This document shows positions 18,246-26,334 of a stretch of DNA of 64,000 nt, in pieces. A program made the position numbers and the translations under genes. Position 1 is the first letter of the stretch, and each line of letters starts with the position of its first letter. The stretch is from Halosimplex carlsbadense 2-9-1. GTDB lineage: Archaea; Halobacteriota; Halobacteria; Halobacteriales; Haloarculaceae. Under the pieces are notes generated by a model. The model saw only the letters and a program-made list of their open reading frames with translations, was not told where the DNA came from and made no database searches. The stretch lies in the NCBI RefSeq assembly GCF_000337455.1, contig NZ_AOIU01000018.1, forward strand, positions 62,001-126,000, read 5' to 3'.

Positions 18246-19240
18246 TTAGAACTATTCACCCACTTTTGCAGCGAAAACCGGTCGAGAGCAGTCTCGATCG
18301 CGGTGGTCAGTTGCTCAAGCGAGTCAAAGAACCGCTGCTGAGAGCGCGTTAACGCTGTTTTTTCGGCATTCTTTGACAGGATCGAGTTCCGCAGATGTGC
18401 CGGTAACACGGCGAGGGCGAGGTCGGCATGAGCCGTCTAGCCCGTAACAGCCGACATCTGGAAGTACGGGGCATCATCCAGCACGGTGATCGGAACCTAT
18501 TTGAATTCTTTTCATAATGTAACGTCTATATTTTGTACAGAATCGGCAGTGACGTACTTAGTGAACCGTGAGAAAAAGCGTTCTCCGTCTTCGATAATCA
18601 CGCCGAGTAGACACGCCCGTCGCGTTGGCCGGAGAGTTCGGCCCTCGGCCGCGTATCACGCAGAGACCACGCGGCACGCGACTCGAACTGCACGGATTTC
18701 CTCGTCCGATCGATACAGACTATTGTGGTGTCTATTTCCACCCGATTTCTACTTTAGTCTCGTCGTGGAACTCTTTCTGGTCAGATTCTTCGGATTTAAT
18801 GACCGTACGACGGGAGCTTTTGATAACTCCGTTCCACTTCTTTCAATAACCGCCAGCAACTCGGGTAGGAGTACTCGACGCCGTAGGTTTCTTCCAGAAA
18901 CCCCCCTGGACGAGCGCCGGCGTCCACGCTCACGCGTCGATCCCGACCTCTTTGGGTGGTCCGTGAACCGTGCGCTCGAAATATTTGTATTCCGGTATAT
19001 TCTAACTCTTTAAGAAATTATGACATTAGGATTGGCTTGCTCAAACGGCTCGTCAGTATCAAGTCACATGAGTCAACTGGAGATCGTTTTTCACCGGTGT
19101 CGTGCCACTCTGCGAGTTCGGTTTGCGTTCCGGCGTTCCTGTGCACAAACGATGCTAACAACCGCTGTATCGGCTTTTTCCCTCGGCGCTACGAGGGCGT
19201 CTTGGAGTCTTTCGACAGAAATTTCGCTGAGGTGGTCCAC
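18246..19240 (-). pseudogene. IS630-family transposase, heavily decayed
   Basis: Scattered across three frames of the minus strand are the successive blocks of a haloarchaeal IS630 transposase. VDHLSEISVERLQDAL (about 19240-19195) is the N-terminus. TYGVEYSYPSCWRLLKEV (about 18890-18830) is the winged helix. TTIVCIDRTRKSVQFESRAAW follows with the first Asp. Next come EDGERFFSRFTKYVTADS, VLDDAPYFQMSAVTG with the second Asp, DPVKECRK with the catalytic Glu, and FFDSLEQLTTAIETALD at the C-terminus. At least six frameshifts or stops interrupt it. It is clearly dead and older than the neighbouring IS6 element. Composition is AT-richer than the core genome. Confidence 0.82.
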
Positions 19241-19317
19241 TGCATACAGCACCAATTTTCGGGCGGAGAGTTATACCGTTACTATAGAGCGGTTACGACC
19301 GATAGAACAGCTCGGAG

Positions 19318-19578
19318 TTATTCGAGTGCTATAACAACTTCTCCACCGGAGACTGTGATCGAACATCCGTCTATCGTGAGCACAACGGTTACATCAGGAT
19401 TCTGAGTGACTATCGTATTCAGTGCCTTCTTGTCCACATAATCGTATAATTGGAGGTCGAGCTTTGGTGGTGTAGTGTTCTTGATCTCGGCTAATCCCTC
19501 GAGAATGACCCTACTCGGATCCTTGTTCTCCGGATCGAACGATCGGTTTACTGTGACCCCATCTCGGTGAGTCCCCAT
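19318..19578 (-). CDS. Small HalOD1 output-domain protein
   Basis: This 86-residue acidic protein matches the halobacterial output domain 1 (HalOD1) pattern. RVILEGLAEIKNTTPPKLDLQLYDYV is quoted in two parts here: an N-terminal helix (RVILEGLAEIKN) and LQLYDYVDKKALNTIV. A C-terminal beta segment, VTVVLTIDGCSITVSGGEVV, follows. HalOD1 is often attached to bacterio-opsin-activator-like or two-component regulators but also occurs as a stand-alone small protein. Here it is alone, inside a transposon graveyard, in AT-rich DNA. TTTAATAA lies only about 16 nt upstream, slightly close for a TATA box. Function is unknown; a regulatory role is inferred from the domain's usual company. Confidence 0.75.
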   Translation of the reverse strand: MGTHRDGVTVNRSFDPENKDPSRVILEGLAEIKNTTPPKLDLQLYDYVDKKALNTIVTQNPDVTVVLTIDGCSITVSGGEVVIALE

Positions 19579-19857
19579 TTTCCACGACCTTTAATAACAT
19601 ACGTCATGGATTCGGAAAAGCATTATTCAGGCGAGTGTGATTCACTCCTAATTTAGAACAAAGATAAATATCAAAATGTTGTACTAAATACTAGGAAGAT
19701 CACACACGACCGGTAGTTCCCCTAGAGACTGTTTATACCGGCCGAAACGTCCAGTCGTGAAACTATAGTGCGGACCGAAGAATCCGGTTTCGGTCCCGAA
19801 ACGGCCTGTCAGTTGGTCAGGGAAACTGTGTACCTGTCGAGTTGGAACAGGGGTGTG

Positions 19858-19908
19858 GGCCAAGACCCTCTTTGCGACTCACTATCACGAGCTCACCGCG
19901 CTCGGCGA
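19858..19908 (+). repeat. Direct repeat copy B, isolated mutS fragment
   Basis: These 51 bases encode AKTLFATHYHELTALGE and match mutS 15744-15794 with a single mismatch (GACTCAC for GACCCAC). Similarity stops abruptly on both sides. Codon-level identity this high exceeds what protein conservation would require, so it is a recent copy or recombination scar rather than an independent MutS paralogue. The two copies flank the decayed accessory patch in direct orientation, 4.1 kb apart. Confidence 0.85.
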
Positions 19909-20074
19909 GGACGATGCCCAGGACGATTGGCGGTCGGTAGTACTTCTCGCGGCGCGTCCGCGACGTGATCGAGCAGTCGGCGAGACGGTCGGCCGCGAGT
20001 CCGATCCCCCTACCGTCCCCGGCGAAATTAGTACAGAGTTTGACCAGAGTTACAATTATTTCGGATCCGAATTT

Positions 20075-20083
20075 GTTTTAACA
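20075..20083 (+). promoter_or_regulatory. Probable TATA box of the spondin-domain gene
   Basis: GTTTTAACA in an AT-rich run lies about 68 nt upstream of the ATG at 20147, implying a leader of about 40 nt. It is the best TATA candidate in the region. Confidence 0.4.
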
Positions 20084-20146
20084 CTGAAAAATTTTCATCC
20101 GACGCTCCACCCCACCGGAGGATGTGGTCCGACCACAGTGATTTCG

Positions 20147-20956
20147 ATGACAGGCACAGACGGAACTTCGAACGAGCGGCAGAGTACGGAAACCGACGGC
20201 GTTTCGCGACGGTCGTTCGTCGCGGTGACGGGGGCTACGATGGTCGGCGCGCTCGGGTTCGGAACGACGGCCGCGGCGGACGTTGGGGGGCAGTCCGACC
20301 ACTACTTCACCGTCCACATGGAGAACCACTCGAACGGAAACACGCTCTCGACCAGCCTCGAGGGGGGCGACGACAGCAAGCCCGTCCCGCTCTCGCCCGT
20401 CGTCTACGCGGTCCACCGCGAGGACGAGCCGATCTACTCCCGCGGCGAGCTCGCACGCGACAACGGGCTCGAATCGCTCGCCGAAGACGGCAGTCCCGGG
20501 CGACTGGTGTCGAGCCTGCGGGACCGCGACAGCGTCGTCGAAGCGGGGAAACGCGCCGTACCGATCGGTGCCGACGGGCCCGGCCCGCTCCTGCCCGGGG
20601 GGACCTACGAGTTCGAGACCGAGTCCTACGACAGCGACCGCTCGCTCTCGCTGTCGCTGGTGACGATGTTCGTCCAGTCGAACGACCTGTTCTACTCGCT
20701 CGGGGGGCCGTCGGGGCTGGCGCTGTTCGCCGACGGGCAGCCGACGAACGGCAACGTGAATGACCGTGTCGCCCTGTGGGACGCCGGCACCGAGATCAAC
20801 CAGGAACCCGGCGTGGGCGACCACCAGGCCCCGCGCCAGCGGGCCAAGGGCGTCGGCGACGTCGAACGCAACACCGTCGTCCCCGTCGCCGACATCAACG
20901 GCTACGACTATCCCGACCTCCGCGACGTCCTCATCCTCCGGGTGACCGCCCACTGA
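20147..20956 (+). CDS. Spondin-domain secreted protein with Tat signal
   Basis: This 269-residue exported protein starts MTGTDGTSNERQ and has a twin-arginine signal SRRSFVAVTGATMVGALGFG ending in TAAADV, so it is folded before export. The mature part (HYFTVHMENHSNGNT, PLSPVVYAVHRED and GPLLPGGTYEFE) matches the Spondin_N domain, a beta-sandwich found in extracellular adhesion-type proteins. Partner and role are unknown. An in-frame open extension runs back through the mutS fragment to 19853, but the Tat signal and upstream TATA box favour 20147. No lipobox is present, so it is probably released or loosely wall-associated. Confidence 0.85.
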   Translation: MTGTDGTSNERQSTETDGVSRRSFVAVTGATMVGALGFGTTAAADVGGQSDHYFTVHMENHSNGNTLSTSLEGGDDSKPVPLSPVVYAVHREDEPIYSRGELARDNGLESLAEDGSPGRLVSSLRDRDSVVEAGKRAVPIGADGPGPLLPGGTYEFETESYDSDRSLSLSLVTMFVQSNDLFYSLGGPSGLALFADGQPTNGNVNDRVALWDAGTEINQEPGVGDHQAPRQRAKGVGDVERNTVVPVADINGYDYPDLRDVLILRVTAH

Positions 20957-21049
20957 GGCCGGGATCGGACGCGGATCCGGCGACCCCGTGACCGGGGCCT
21001 CCTGCTCGACCGGACGACCCCTCCGACGGCCGCCACCGACCGGTGGCCG

Positions 21050-22528
21050 TCACCCGACGCCGCCGAACACGCCGAGGCGGCCGTCTCCGAAGCCGGCGTA
21101 GACGCTTTTGTCGAATCCCAACACCGTCATCACCGAGGCGCTCGGCCGGTAGACCGCTCGGGGCTCGCCGGTCGCGGCGTCGACGGCGAACAGGCTGGTG
21201 AAGTCGGCCTTTTTGGGGGTGATCGCCTCGGCGACGAGCGTCTCGCTCGTGGCGGCGACCGGCCAGCCGTTGTCGGAGGGGGTGACGAACCGGTACGGGC
21301 GGTCGCCACCGGGGAGGGCGTAGGCGTCGACGGCGTTCATCCGGACGTTCGTCCGCGTGTACAGCCGGCTCCCGTCGGGGGCCAGCAGTGGGTCGTGGGC
21401 GGGGGCAGGGACGCGCCAGGCGACGGTCCCGTCGGCGGTCACCGCCGCCACGGAGTCGTTTCCGACGTACACTCGGTCGCCGACCGGGAGGGCCCATCGC
21501 GTCGACAGCGGGACCGTCCACCGGTTCGCACCGTCGGCCGAGACGCCGACGAGCGAGGAGTCGTCGGCACGCTCGCCGACCGAGCAGACGACGGTGTCGC
21601 CGAGGACCGTCGCCAGCCGAACGGTAGCGGGGAGGTCACGCTCCCACCGCAGTTCGCCCCCGGAGCCGTACGCCGACAGCGTTCGGCCGGTGGCGACGTA
21701 GACCGCGTCGGACCCGACCGCGAGGGCGTCCATCCCCGCGACCGACGCCGACCACTGCGAGTCGCCGCCACCGGGGTCGACGGCGTACACCGTCGTCTCC
21801 AGCGGCTCCTCGGGGGTGTCGTGACTGTGCTCGGGCTCGAAGAACTCCGTGGCCCGGACGACGACAGCGCCGTCGAGGAACCCGGCGACCCCGAGGTACC
21901 GCTCGCGCTCGAACGACCAGCGCTGCGTCCCGGTCCCCGGGTCGAGCGCGTGGAGCGCGGTCCACTCGTAGGACTCCGCGCGGCCGTGGACGCTGTAGAC
22001 CGCTCCGTCGTCGACGGTGACGCCCCAGATGTCGGCGGTGCCGGTCGGGTCGTGGTGTGAGCCCGCCGTGGGCTCACCCGCGAACGACTGCACCCAGTCG
22101 AACTCCGGGCCGCCGGGGGACAGCGCGGCGACGGCGGACGGTCCGTCCTCGTCGCCCATCGTGACGTAGAGCCGGCCGTCGCCCGCGTCGATGCCGAGGA
22201 CCTGCGCGTAGTCGGTGTCGATCCAGCGGTCGGCGGTCCAGTCGGGGAGGTCCTCGGAGACGCGAGTGACGGTCGCCGGCGGGACCGCGGTGACGCGGTC
22301 GGCGGTTCGGTTCGGTTCCGCGGTGCCGGCGACGGTCGGCGTCCCCTCGGGCCCCGGCGTGGGCGTCGCGGAGGGTGCGGGTGTCGGCGCCGCGCCGTCC
22401 GTCCCGGTCCGCGGGGCGTCACCCGCTGGTGGGTCGGTCCCGTTCGAGCCATCGCCGTCGCCGAGACAGCCCGTCAGCGAGGTGACCAGTCCCGCGGCGA
22501 GCGCGAGCGTTCGGCGTCGAGTGGGCAT
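21050..22528 (-). CDS. PQQ-like beta-propeller lipoprotein
   Basis: This 492-residue lipoprotein has a Tat-type signal MPTRRRTLALAAGLVTS and lipobox LTGC, followed by a Gly/Thr/Pro-rich linker to about residue 80. The remainder is a repeated beta-propeller in which blades carry patterns such as LHALDPGTGTQRWSF and VYAVDPGGGDSQW, as in BamB/PQQ-like proteins. It is anchored to the outer face of the membrane and probably acts as a protein-binding scaffold; bound PQQ is not implied. It is transcribed divergently from a second propeller lipoprotein, 142 bp away. Confidence 0.88.
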   Translation of the reverse strand: MPTRRRTLALAAGLVTSLTGCLGDGDGSNGTDPPAGDAPRTGTDGAAPTPAPSATPTPGPEGTPTVAGTAEPNRTADRVTAVPPATVTRVSEDLPDWTADRWIDTDYAQVLGIDAGDGRLYVTMGDEDGPSAVAALSPGGPEFDWVQSFAGEPTAGSHHDPTGTADIWGVTVDDGAVYSVHGRAESYEWTALHALDPGTGTQRWSFERERYLGVAGFLDGAVVVRATEFFEPEHSHDTPEEPLETTVYAVDPGGGDSQWSASVAGMDALAVGSDAVYVATGRTLSAYGSGGELRWERDLPATVRLATVLGDTVVCSVGERADDSSLVGVSADGANRWTVPLSTRWALPVGDRVYVGNDSVAAVTADGTVAWRVPAPAHDPLLAPDGSRLYTRTNVRMNAVDAYALPGGDRPYRFVTPSDNGWPVAATSETLVAEAITPKKADFTSLFAVDAATGEPRAVYRPSASVMTVLGFDKSVYAGFGDGRLGVFGGVG

Positions 22529-22670
22529 GGTCGGACCCACAGGCGGTATCGGAAAGGGCCTTCTGGAGGGTCAAACGACCGCCGAACGACGGCCGGCCGA
22601 GTCAGTCGGCCGGCGCCTGCACCGGTATCTGCCGGGCGGTTTTTTCACAACCGCCCGTCTGGTGACGGCC

Positions 22671-23918
22671 ATGCGGAGACGCCGCGCGCTGTTGCGCTCG
22701 CTGGGGGTGGGTGCGGTCGGGTTCGCGGCGGGCTGTGCCCGACTGCGACGGCTCGGCGGCCCGGACGAACTGGCGCGAAACGAGGTCAGTTCCGAGGCCG
22801 GCGGCGACGGATCCGTCCCGATGCACCAGCGGGACGCGCGCCACAGCGGGTACGTCTCGGGGACGGTGACCGACGAGTCCGGCACGGACCGGTGGGTGAG
22901 CACCGTCGACCCACCGGACATCAGTTCCGCCGTCGTGCTCTCGACGGATTCGGTGTTCGTCCCGAGCGCCGACGGCGTCCACGCGCTGGACCGGGCCGAC
23001 GGGAGCTACCGGTGGGACCGTCGTCCGGACGCGACGTTCCCGACGGTACCGGTCGTGACCGACGGCGTCGTCGTCGTCGGCGAACTGTTCGACGAGCCCG
23101 TCGAAGACGAGGTCGGCGCGGTCGCTTACGACGCGGCGGACGGGACGGAACTGTGGGAGACGACCGACGTGCCGGGGGGATGGGCGCGACCGACGGTTCG
23201 CGACGGGGTCGTCTACCTCTCGGGCGGTCCCGTCGACCCGGGCGTCACGGCCGTGGGACTCGCCGACGGAGCCGTCGAGTGGCAGACGCGCCTCGACGCC
23301 GAGACGGGTCGAGTCGCCGTCAACGAAACCGGCGTTTACGTCGCCCAACCGACCGGGATCCGAAAGCTCGGTCCCGGAGGAGCGGACCTGTGGCACCGGT
23401 CGACCACGGGTGAGCCGCGCGGTCCGCCGACCGTCGCCGACGGGACGGTGTACGCCCAGACGGCCCCGGGGTCCTTCGCCGCGCTGGACGCTGCGACGGG
23501 CGAACGACGGTGGGAGACTATCGCACCGCCCGAGACGGAGTTTTCGGCGGCGGTCACCGGCGGGACGGTCTACCTCTCTGGGGGCGACCTCGTCGCGCGC
23601 CGAGCGGCCGACGGGACCGAACTGTGGCGTCGCTCTCCGGCGCAAGCGGGCGCGAGCGTCGAAACCGCCACCGACCACTACGGCGAGCGCGGTTTCGGCG
23701 ACCTCGCAGTGACCGACGACACGGTGTACGTCGGCCACGGCGACGGACTGCTCGCCGTCGCCCGCGCGGACGGCACCCCGCGGTGGCGCCGCCCGTTTCG
23801 GAACCGGGTGATGGGCGGCGACATGGTCTTCGGCGGTTCCCCCGGCGCGCCCGCCGTCGCCGGCGACACCGTCTTCACGTTCACGAGCGGCGGCGACTGC
23901 TACGCGGTGGCCCGATAG
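22671..23918 (+). CDS. PQQ-like beta-propeller lipoprotein, divergent partner
   Basis: This 415-residue protein begins MRRRRALLRSLGVGAVGFAA with lipobox GCAR, again a Tat-type lipoprotein signal. The body is a beta-propeller with blade motifs such as VHALDRADGSYRWDR, VAYDAADGTELWE and FAALDAATGERRWE. The ATG at 22671 is chosen because it places the arginines at the N-terminus; a long upstream in-frame extension runs through the opposite gene's signal region. It shares the intergenic region with the minus-strand propeller gene, which suggests co-regulation. Function is probably extracytoplasmic scaffolding; no enzyme motif is seen. Confidence 0.88.
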   Translation: MRRRRALLRSLGVGAVGFAAGCARLRRLGGPDELARNEVSSEAGGDGSVPMHQRDARHSGYVSGTVTDESGTDRWVSTVDPPDISSAVVLSTDSVFVPSADGVHALDRADGSYRWDRRPDATFPTVPVVTDGVVVVGELFDEPVEDEVGAVAYDAADGTELWETTDVPGGWARPTVRDGVVYLSGGPVDPGVTAVGLADGAVEWQTRLDAETGRVAVNETGVYVAQPTGIRKLGPGGADLWHRSTTGEPRGPPTVADGTVYAQTAPGSFAALDAATGERRWETIAPPETEFSAAVTGGTVYLSGGDLVARRAADGTELWRRSPAQAGASVETATDHYGERGFGDLAVTDDTVYVGHGDGLLAVARADGTPRWRRPFRNRVMGGDMVFGGSPGAPAVAGDTVFTFTSGGDCYAVAR

Positions 23919-24012
23919 AGGGTCCCGGACGGCAGCGGTCCGAACCGGACCCGTTCCCAGCGACTGAGAGCGCGGTCCCCATTTTACCCCGATGTGGGTG
24001 CGACGTTCGTCT

Positions 24013-24678
24013 ATGACCGACGCCGACGGGACGTGTACGTACTGGGCGCCCGAGGAGTGCGAGGGGTCGGCGCACTGCCCGCCGCGCTGTCCGCGCTTCG
24101 TCGACCGAACCGGCGAGGCCTGGGTGGTCCGGCCGGCGACGGACGACGACCGCGAGGCGCTGATCGAGATGTACGACGACTTCGCACCGGGCGAGCAGGC
24201 CCAGGGACTGCCGCCGCGCCACCGCCCGCGGCTGGAAGACTGGATCGACGACTGCCTCGAAGACGGCTGTAACTTCGTCGTGACGGGCGAGGACGGACCG
24301 GTCGGCCACGCGCTGTACACGCCGACCGACGCGGCCGAACCGGAGTTCGCCGTCTTCGTCCACCAGGACTACCAGGACCGCGGGCTCGGGTCCGAGCTGA
24401 GCAAACACGTCCTCGCGGCGGCGGCCGTCGCCGACCGCGACGCGCTCTCGCTCGTCGTCCAACCGTCCAACCGCGCCGCCCGGCACGTCTACGACGAACT
24501 GGGCTTCGAGACCGAGTCCGACTCCTCCTTCGAGAGCGGCCGACGCATGGGTGCGATCCGGATGCGCCGACCGCTCGACGCGGCGTCGACGGCGGCGTTC
24601 CGGCACCCGCCCGTCGTGCGGAACGGCGCGGTCGAACTCAGTGACGGCGGCGGTCCGGAGCCGGCGGCGTCGGACTGA
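24013..24678 (+). CDS. GNAT N-acetyltransferase with Cys-rich N-terminus
   Basis: This 221-residue protein has a GNAT acetyl-CoA site QDYQDRGLGSELSKHVL in the second half, followed by LVVQPSNRAARHVYDELGF, the usual C-terminal GNAT signature. The first 30 residues are unusual: four cysteines in TCTYWAPEECEGSAHCPPRC form a compact potential metal-binding knuckle. The substrate is unknown. ATG 24013 puts that motif at residue 6. It follows the propeller gene after about 95 bases on the same strand but seems functionally unrelated. Confidence 0.86.
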   Translation: MTDADGTCTYWAPEECEGSAHCPPRCPRFVDRTGEAWVVRPATDDDREALIEMYDDFAPGEQAQGLPPRHRPRLEDWIDDCLEDGCNFVVTGEDGPVGHALYTPTDAAEPEFAVFVHQDYQDRGLGSELSKHVLAAAAVADRDALSLVVQPSNRAARHVYDELGFETESDSSFESGRRMGAIRMRRPLDAASTAAFRHPPVVRNGAVELSDGGGPEPAASD

Positions 24679-24736
24679 CCCACCCCGCGCTGGCGCCGGC
24701 CGCGAGGATTTACGACCGGCGCTCCAACGGCGTGAT

Positions 24737-25684
24737 ATGAGCCGGGAAGACACGAGCTACGGCACGGCCGAGCGGGAGCGCGACGAGCAATCGAGCCGGT
24801 CCGACGGCGAGGGCGAGCGAGCGTCGGGGGTCGCCTCGCGCGTCCGGGAGTACGCGAAGTCGGGGACGCTGGCGGGCGTCCTCGGCGGCGCAGCCGTTCT
24901 CCGGGGACTCCGATCGCTTCGCGCCGGCGAACGCGCCCGGGGCGTCGGTCGGGTGGTCGTCGGCGGCGCGCTGCTGGCGGTGGCAGCCGTCCAGCGTCGG
25001 GCCGGCCGCGAGCCGACCGGCGAGCGCATCGACATCGACCAGTCAGACGTGGTCGACACCGGCCCCGACATCGACGCCGTGGGAGAGTCGGGAAACGGGA
25101 CCGACCACGTCGGCGGCGAGGCGGCCTCGGACGTGGTCGACACCGCCCCCGACATCGACGACGCGGTCGATGGGACCGACGAGAGCGAGACGGGGACCGA
25201 CGCGACACTCGACGCGAGCGAAACCGGTGGCGCGGTCGACGACGTCGAGTCCGACGAGAGCCGAACTGACGACGCCGAGCCCACCGAATCGGTCGCCTCC
25301 GACCGGCTTGGCGAGGCCGCGTTCGACGAGCACAGCAGCGAGGTACCGGTCCCGCAGGAGGCGTTCAATCGGGAGTACCTCCCGCTCGGCGGGGAGGTCC
25401 ACTGGGGCGTTCGCGACGACGGACGGGTGGTCGTCTCGGGACGGTTCGATCCGATCGAGGGCGGCCACGGCGTCACCTACGTCGCCAGCACGGCGGTCGA
25501 CGACGATCGATTCCTGGCCGTCCCCGACGAAGTCACCGACCACTGGGACGACGTCTCGGGCGGTCCGATGGCGGTCGAGGGCGGCGACGGGATCGTCTTC
25601 GCGACGAACGACGACCTGACGGCGGACGACCAGTTGCTCGCCGTCCCGGCAGCGTGGGCCGAGGACGCGCTCGGCGAGGAGTAG
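24737..25684 (+). CDS. Acidic hypothetical protein with internal SDVVDT repeat
   Basis: This 315-residue protein has no recognised family. A basic amphipathic region (residues 35-75) contains a Gly/Ala-rich hydrophobic stretch, LAGVLGGAAVLRGLRSL and VVVGGALLAVAAVQ, possibly one or two weak membrane segments. A long, very acidic low-complexity part follows, with the near repeat SDVVDTGPDIDAV / SDVVDTAPDIDDAV. The last 110 residues (FNREYLPLGGEVHWGVRDD onward) look like a folded beta-rich domain. It sits between the acetyltransferase and a minus-strand hypothetical gene. Function unknown. Confidence 0.75.
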   Translation: MSREDTSYGTAERERDEQSSRSDGEGERASGVASRVREYAKSGTLAGVLGGAAVLRGLRSLRAGERARGVGRVVVGGALLAVAAVQRRAGREPTGERIDIDQSDVVDTGPDIDAVGESGNGTDHVGGEAASDVVDTAPDIDDAVDGTDESETGTDATLDASETGGAVDDVESDESRTDDAEPTESVASDRLGEAAFDEHSSEVPVPQEAFNREYLPLGGEVHWGVRDDGRVVVSGRFDPIEGGHGVTYVASTAVDDDRFLAVPDEVTDHWDDVSGGPMAVEGGDGIVFATNDDLTADDQLLAVPAAWAEDALGEE

Positions 25685-25717
25685 CGTCTGCCGCGCCCCG
25701 GTCACGTCGCGAGCCGT

Positions 25718-26140
25718 TCAGTTCCGCCGGAACTCTGCGCCGGTTGCGTCCTCGGGCGGTGAGGCCTCGACCCAGTTACTCTCGTCGAGGGCGATGCGCG
25801 CGGCGACGGCCGCGACTCGTCGGGCCGTCCGCTTGCGCTCGAACAGCGAGATATTCCCCAGCGAGTCGCCGACGCTCTTGCTCACCTCGCTCGTCGGGAT
25901 CGACTCGTCGCCGACGACCGCCTCGAGTTCGCGTGTGAGCCGTTCGTCGAGTTCCTTCCGCGCGGGCTTCGAGAGCTCCCACCCTGCGGGCAGCAGGTCG
26001 TAGGTCACGGCGTACCCCTCGTCGTAGCGCTCGACGGCGAAGAAGGGCGTCCCTTCGCGCTCGGCGCGCTCGTAGGCGGCGTCGCGTTCGTCGGCGTCCT
26101 CGTAACACGGAATCTCGGAGGGCTCGAATCCCACTGGCAC
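25718..26140 (-). CDS. Conserved haloarchaeal hypothetical protein, 140 aa
   Basis: A GTG-initiated frame of 140 residues begins VPVGFEPSEIPCYED, contains AVERYDEGYAVTYDLLPAGW in its first half, and has a helical second half (SKSVGDSLGNISLFERKRTARRV cited in part: SLGNISLFERKR). It is soluble and acidic-amphipathic and has no catalytic signature. GTG at 26140 is chosen because sequence further upstream becomes Arg/Pro-rich and non-coding-like. Function unknown; protein-like codon use and composition make it a real gene. Confidence 0.75.
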   Translation of the reverse strand: MPVGFEPSEIPCYEDADERDAAYERAEREGTPFFAVERYDEGYAVTYDLLPAGWELSKPARKELDERLTRELEAVVGDESIPTSEVSKSVGDSLGNISLFERKRTARRVAAVAARIALDESNWVEASPPEDATGAEFRRN

Positions 26141-26334
26141 GTACCCACCTACGCTCCCGACGGGTAAAAACGTCGGGCGCCTGGGCGCCGGTGGGCGGGT
26201 CGCAGTCGTCCGCCGAGACGAGCGCTCCGCCGTCGCTCGCCCGGGCACCCGGTGCGGGCGTGCGAAGCGGTGACTAAAGGCGCTATTTGAGCAAGCGGTA
26301 CCTACTCGGTACGTGGGTGAGTCTGTCCGGGCAC

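Larger units (their letters stand above)
19579..20146. other. AT-rich intergenic stretch with a mutS fragment
   Basis: This gap of more than 500 bases between the HalOD1 gene and the spondin-domain gene is AT-rich at both ends. It contains the 51-bp mutS copy (19858-19908) in the sense orientation, followed by about 130 bases of GC-rich open sequence with no recognisable protein. The last 100 bases hold the probable promoter of the next gene. No intact gene is seen. Confidence 0.6.

Noticed and set aside
18486-19405. Plus-strand open frames of 175 and 149 codons
   Set aside because: They lie over the minus-strand IS630 remnant, are rich in Arg and Ser, and show no domain; they remain open by chance in decayed DNA.
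19853-20146. Spondin-domain gene starting at 19853 and including the mutS fragment
   Set aside because: A Tat signal peptide begins at 20147 with a TATA box between; a 98-residue extension before a signal peptide makes no sense.
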